Assembly: GCA_004335835.1 (NCBI GenBank)
Contig: RWJK01001820.1
Span: 1-64,000 of the forward strand
Source: Scenedesmus sp. ARA3
Taxonomy: Eukaryota > Chlorophyta > Chlorophyceae > Sphaeropleales > Scenedesmaceae
Direction: 5' to 3'
Length of the DNA: 64,000 nucleotides
Notes under the pieces: model-generated
What the model was told of the DNA's origin: nothing
The model's database searches: none
What the model saw: only the letters and a program-made list of their open reading frames with translations
Position numbers and translations under genes: made by a program
Shown here: positions 62,845-64,000 of the stretch, piece by piece
Layout: every line of letters begins with the position of its first letter
Numbering within the stretch: the stretch's first letter is position 1

Positions 62845-63602
62845 CAACAGCAGTAGCGCCACATGCAGCGCGGCCAGCGCCTGTTTGCGCCGCAGCAGTA
62901 GCAGCGCCTGGTTGCACTCACGCAGCAGCAGCGTTGAAGGCAGCGCGGGCAGCGCCCGTTTTCACCGCAGCAGTAGTGACAGCAGCATCACTACAAGCAG
63001 CACGGGTACACAGTGCCTGTTTGCGCCGCAGCAGCTGTGACAGCGGTGGCAGCGCCACATGCAGTGTAGGCAGCGCCTGTCTGCGCCCCAACATTACACC
63101 AGCCATATTGCAGCCCATGCCGTGCCCACGTGAAGGGGAGGCTGCAGCAACCTCAGTGCCACTTTCACTTTCTGGCTGGCTGCTTCTGCTGCTGCTCGTT
63201 CTACCTGGAATCAAGGGATCCAGTTGAGACTACGCAACTACTGTATTTTTGCTTACAAACAGCTTGCGCTCTGTCTTTGCTGTTCATTTTCCCACCCGAG
63301 CCTGCGCGGCACCCCGCACCTGCAGCTCACGCAACAGCTGCTGATGATCTGCTGACGATGTAATTGGATTTGGTAAATAACATTCATCTTCAACCATACG
63401 TGCCCGGATCCCGTTTTTAATCGCATGCAACCGGCCCGTCAATCGCAATGACATTGACGACCTGGCTGCGGACGCTATGAGAGCAAACAAGCACTTCAAC
63501 CATGCTGTTTGTGTAATCAAGACGTTATCTGCTAGATATGTTGTATAAGGTAGTGAGATTGCATGCAGAAGCGAGAAATTCCCAGCCGGGTCAACGGCAC
63601 AT
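62845..63602. other. Intergenic region between xylulokinase and SLC22-like gene
   Basis: The first 250 bp hold the echoes of the xylulokinase terminus. TGTAA at 63359-63363 is a candidate poly(A) signal about 515 nt after the stop. No other coding sequence. Confidence 0.55.
62856..63092 (+). repeat. Post-stop echoes of the xylulokinase terminus [14 protein letters not shown]
   Basis: About 62856-62906 repeats [14 protein letters not shown] with a TAG. Weaker copies follow at about 62930-62970, 63005-63035 and 63049-63092. All lie downstream of the stop at 62844, presumably in the 3' UTR. Confidence 0.88.
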
Positions 63603-63900
63603 ATGCCTAGCAGAATGCGCTCTGCATCGATTACATTTGACGAGGCACTAACGCACTATGTCGGCGAGTTTGGATCCGGACAGAAACGGGTAGTTCTGGC
63701 AAGCAGCGTTCTGAGCGTGTCAAACGCCCTAGCTTTCCTGCTGCTCGTATTCCTGTGCCATCCGGACCCAGTGCTGCAGCATCACTGGCAGTGCACATCC
63801 GAAGAGGATTATGTCTGCTTAAGCATATGGAGCAGCAGCGACCCCGTCAGTGCGGGATTCTGTGCTCTGCCAAGAGACGCTTGGTGCTGGAGCAGCACAG
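63603..63900 (+). CDS. SLC22/organic cation transporter-like protein, first exon only
   Basis: ATG 63603 opens 99 codons and ends ACA G at a GTGGGC donor (63901), so the gene continues beyond the window. TFDEALTHYVGEFGSGQKRV is followed by one hydrophobic helix (VVLASSVLSVSNALAFLLLV). A Cys-rich extracellular loop then reads WQCTSEEDYVCLSIW and GFCALPRDAWCWSSTG. This first helix plus FCxLPRxxWxW loop is characteristic of SLC22-type organic cation/carnitine transporters of the MFS, including plant OCTs. The transport core is missing from the window, so function is tentative. Confidence 0.65.
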
Positions 63901-64000
63901 GTGGGCTTTCTTGAACAGCAGGCCTGCAGCTGCCCGCAAACAGCACACAACCTGCCACTGACCCTATACACCTTAGCAGATGTTCAAAGTTAATCTGAAC

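Overview
This is nuclear DNA from a green alga. The protein kinase, RAD50, GONST-like transporter, strictosidine-synthase-like and SET-domain genes all look plant/algal. The genes have many short GT-AG introns, the coding ends are full of Gln, Ala and Ser runs, and CAG/CTG microsatellites are everywhere. A chlorophycean of the Scenedesmus/Tetradesmus type is my best guess, but that is inference. There is nothing bacterial, organellar or viral here, no CRISPR array and no tRNA or rRNA that I can recognise. A run of 144 N lies inside a CTG repeat (35819-35962).

Layout: RAD50 (minus, 3' part outside the window, 1-6990); a SAP-domain SARNP/THO1-like RNA-binding protein (minus, 8567-13263); a leucine-rich-repeat protein (minus, 14224-15768, start unresolved); a MYND zinc-finger protein (plus, 15739-17644); a STE20/FRAY-like kinase (minus, 18959-23405); acylphosphatase (minus, 24199-25992); a strictosidine-synthase-like/APMAP protein (plus, 26373-31925); a second FRAY-like kinase with a long tail (plus, 32592-39010); a sulfotransferase (minus, 41110-42417); a GONST-type nucleotide-sugar transporter (minus, 44263-48113); a SET-domain protein methyltransferase (minus, 49243-55601); xylulokinase (plus, 55905-62844); and the first exon of an SLC22-like transporter (plus, 63603 to beyond the window). 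I built the exon chains by hand from splice consensus, phase agreement and family similarity. For nine multi-exon genes every junction keeps frame. No transcript data were available.

The genes do not form an evident pathway. The two kinases are paralogues that share six intron positions. Two gene pairs (acylphosphatase/SSL and SET/xylulokinase) are divergent across only 300-380 bp.

The outstanding feature is structural. All nine genes with four or more exons carry tandem, partly decayed copies of their own exon ends ('exon echoes') in the flanking introns or just after the stop codon. The copies usually keep the exon-intron border, with its GT donor or AG acceptor. I list about 60 copies, up to seven of one border. 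In addition, CTG runs read in the sense direction sit directly before many 3' splice sites, and in one gene a four-unit CTG Leu run in an exon has grown to 31 units in an echo. This combination looks like a genome-wide process of exon-border duplication and repeat expansion that I do not recognise from the literature.
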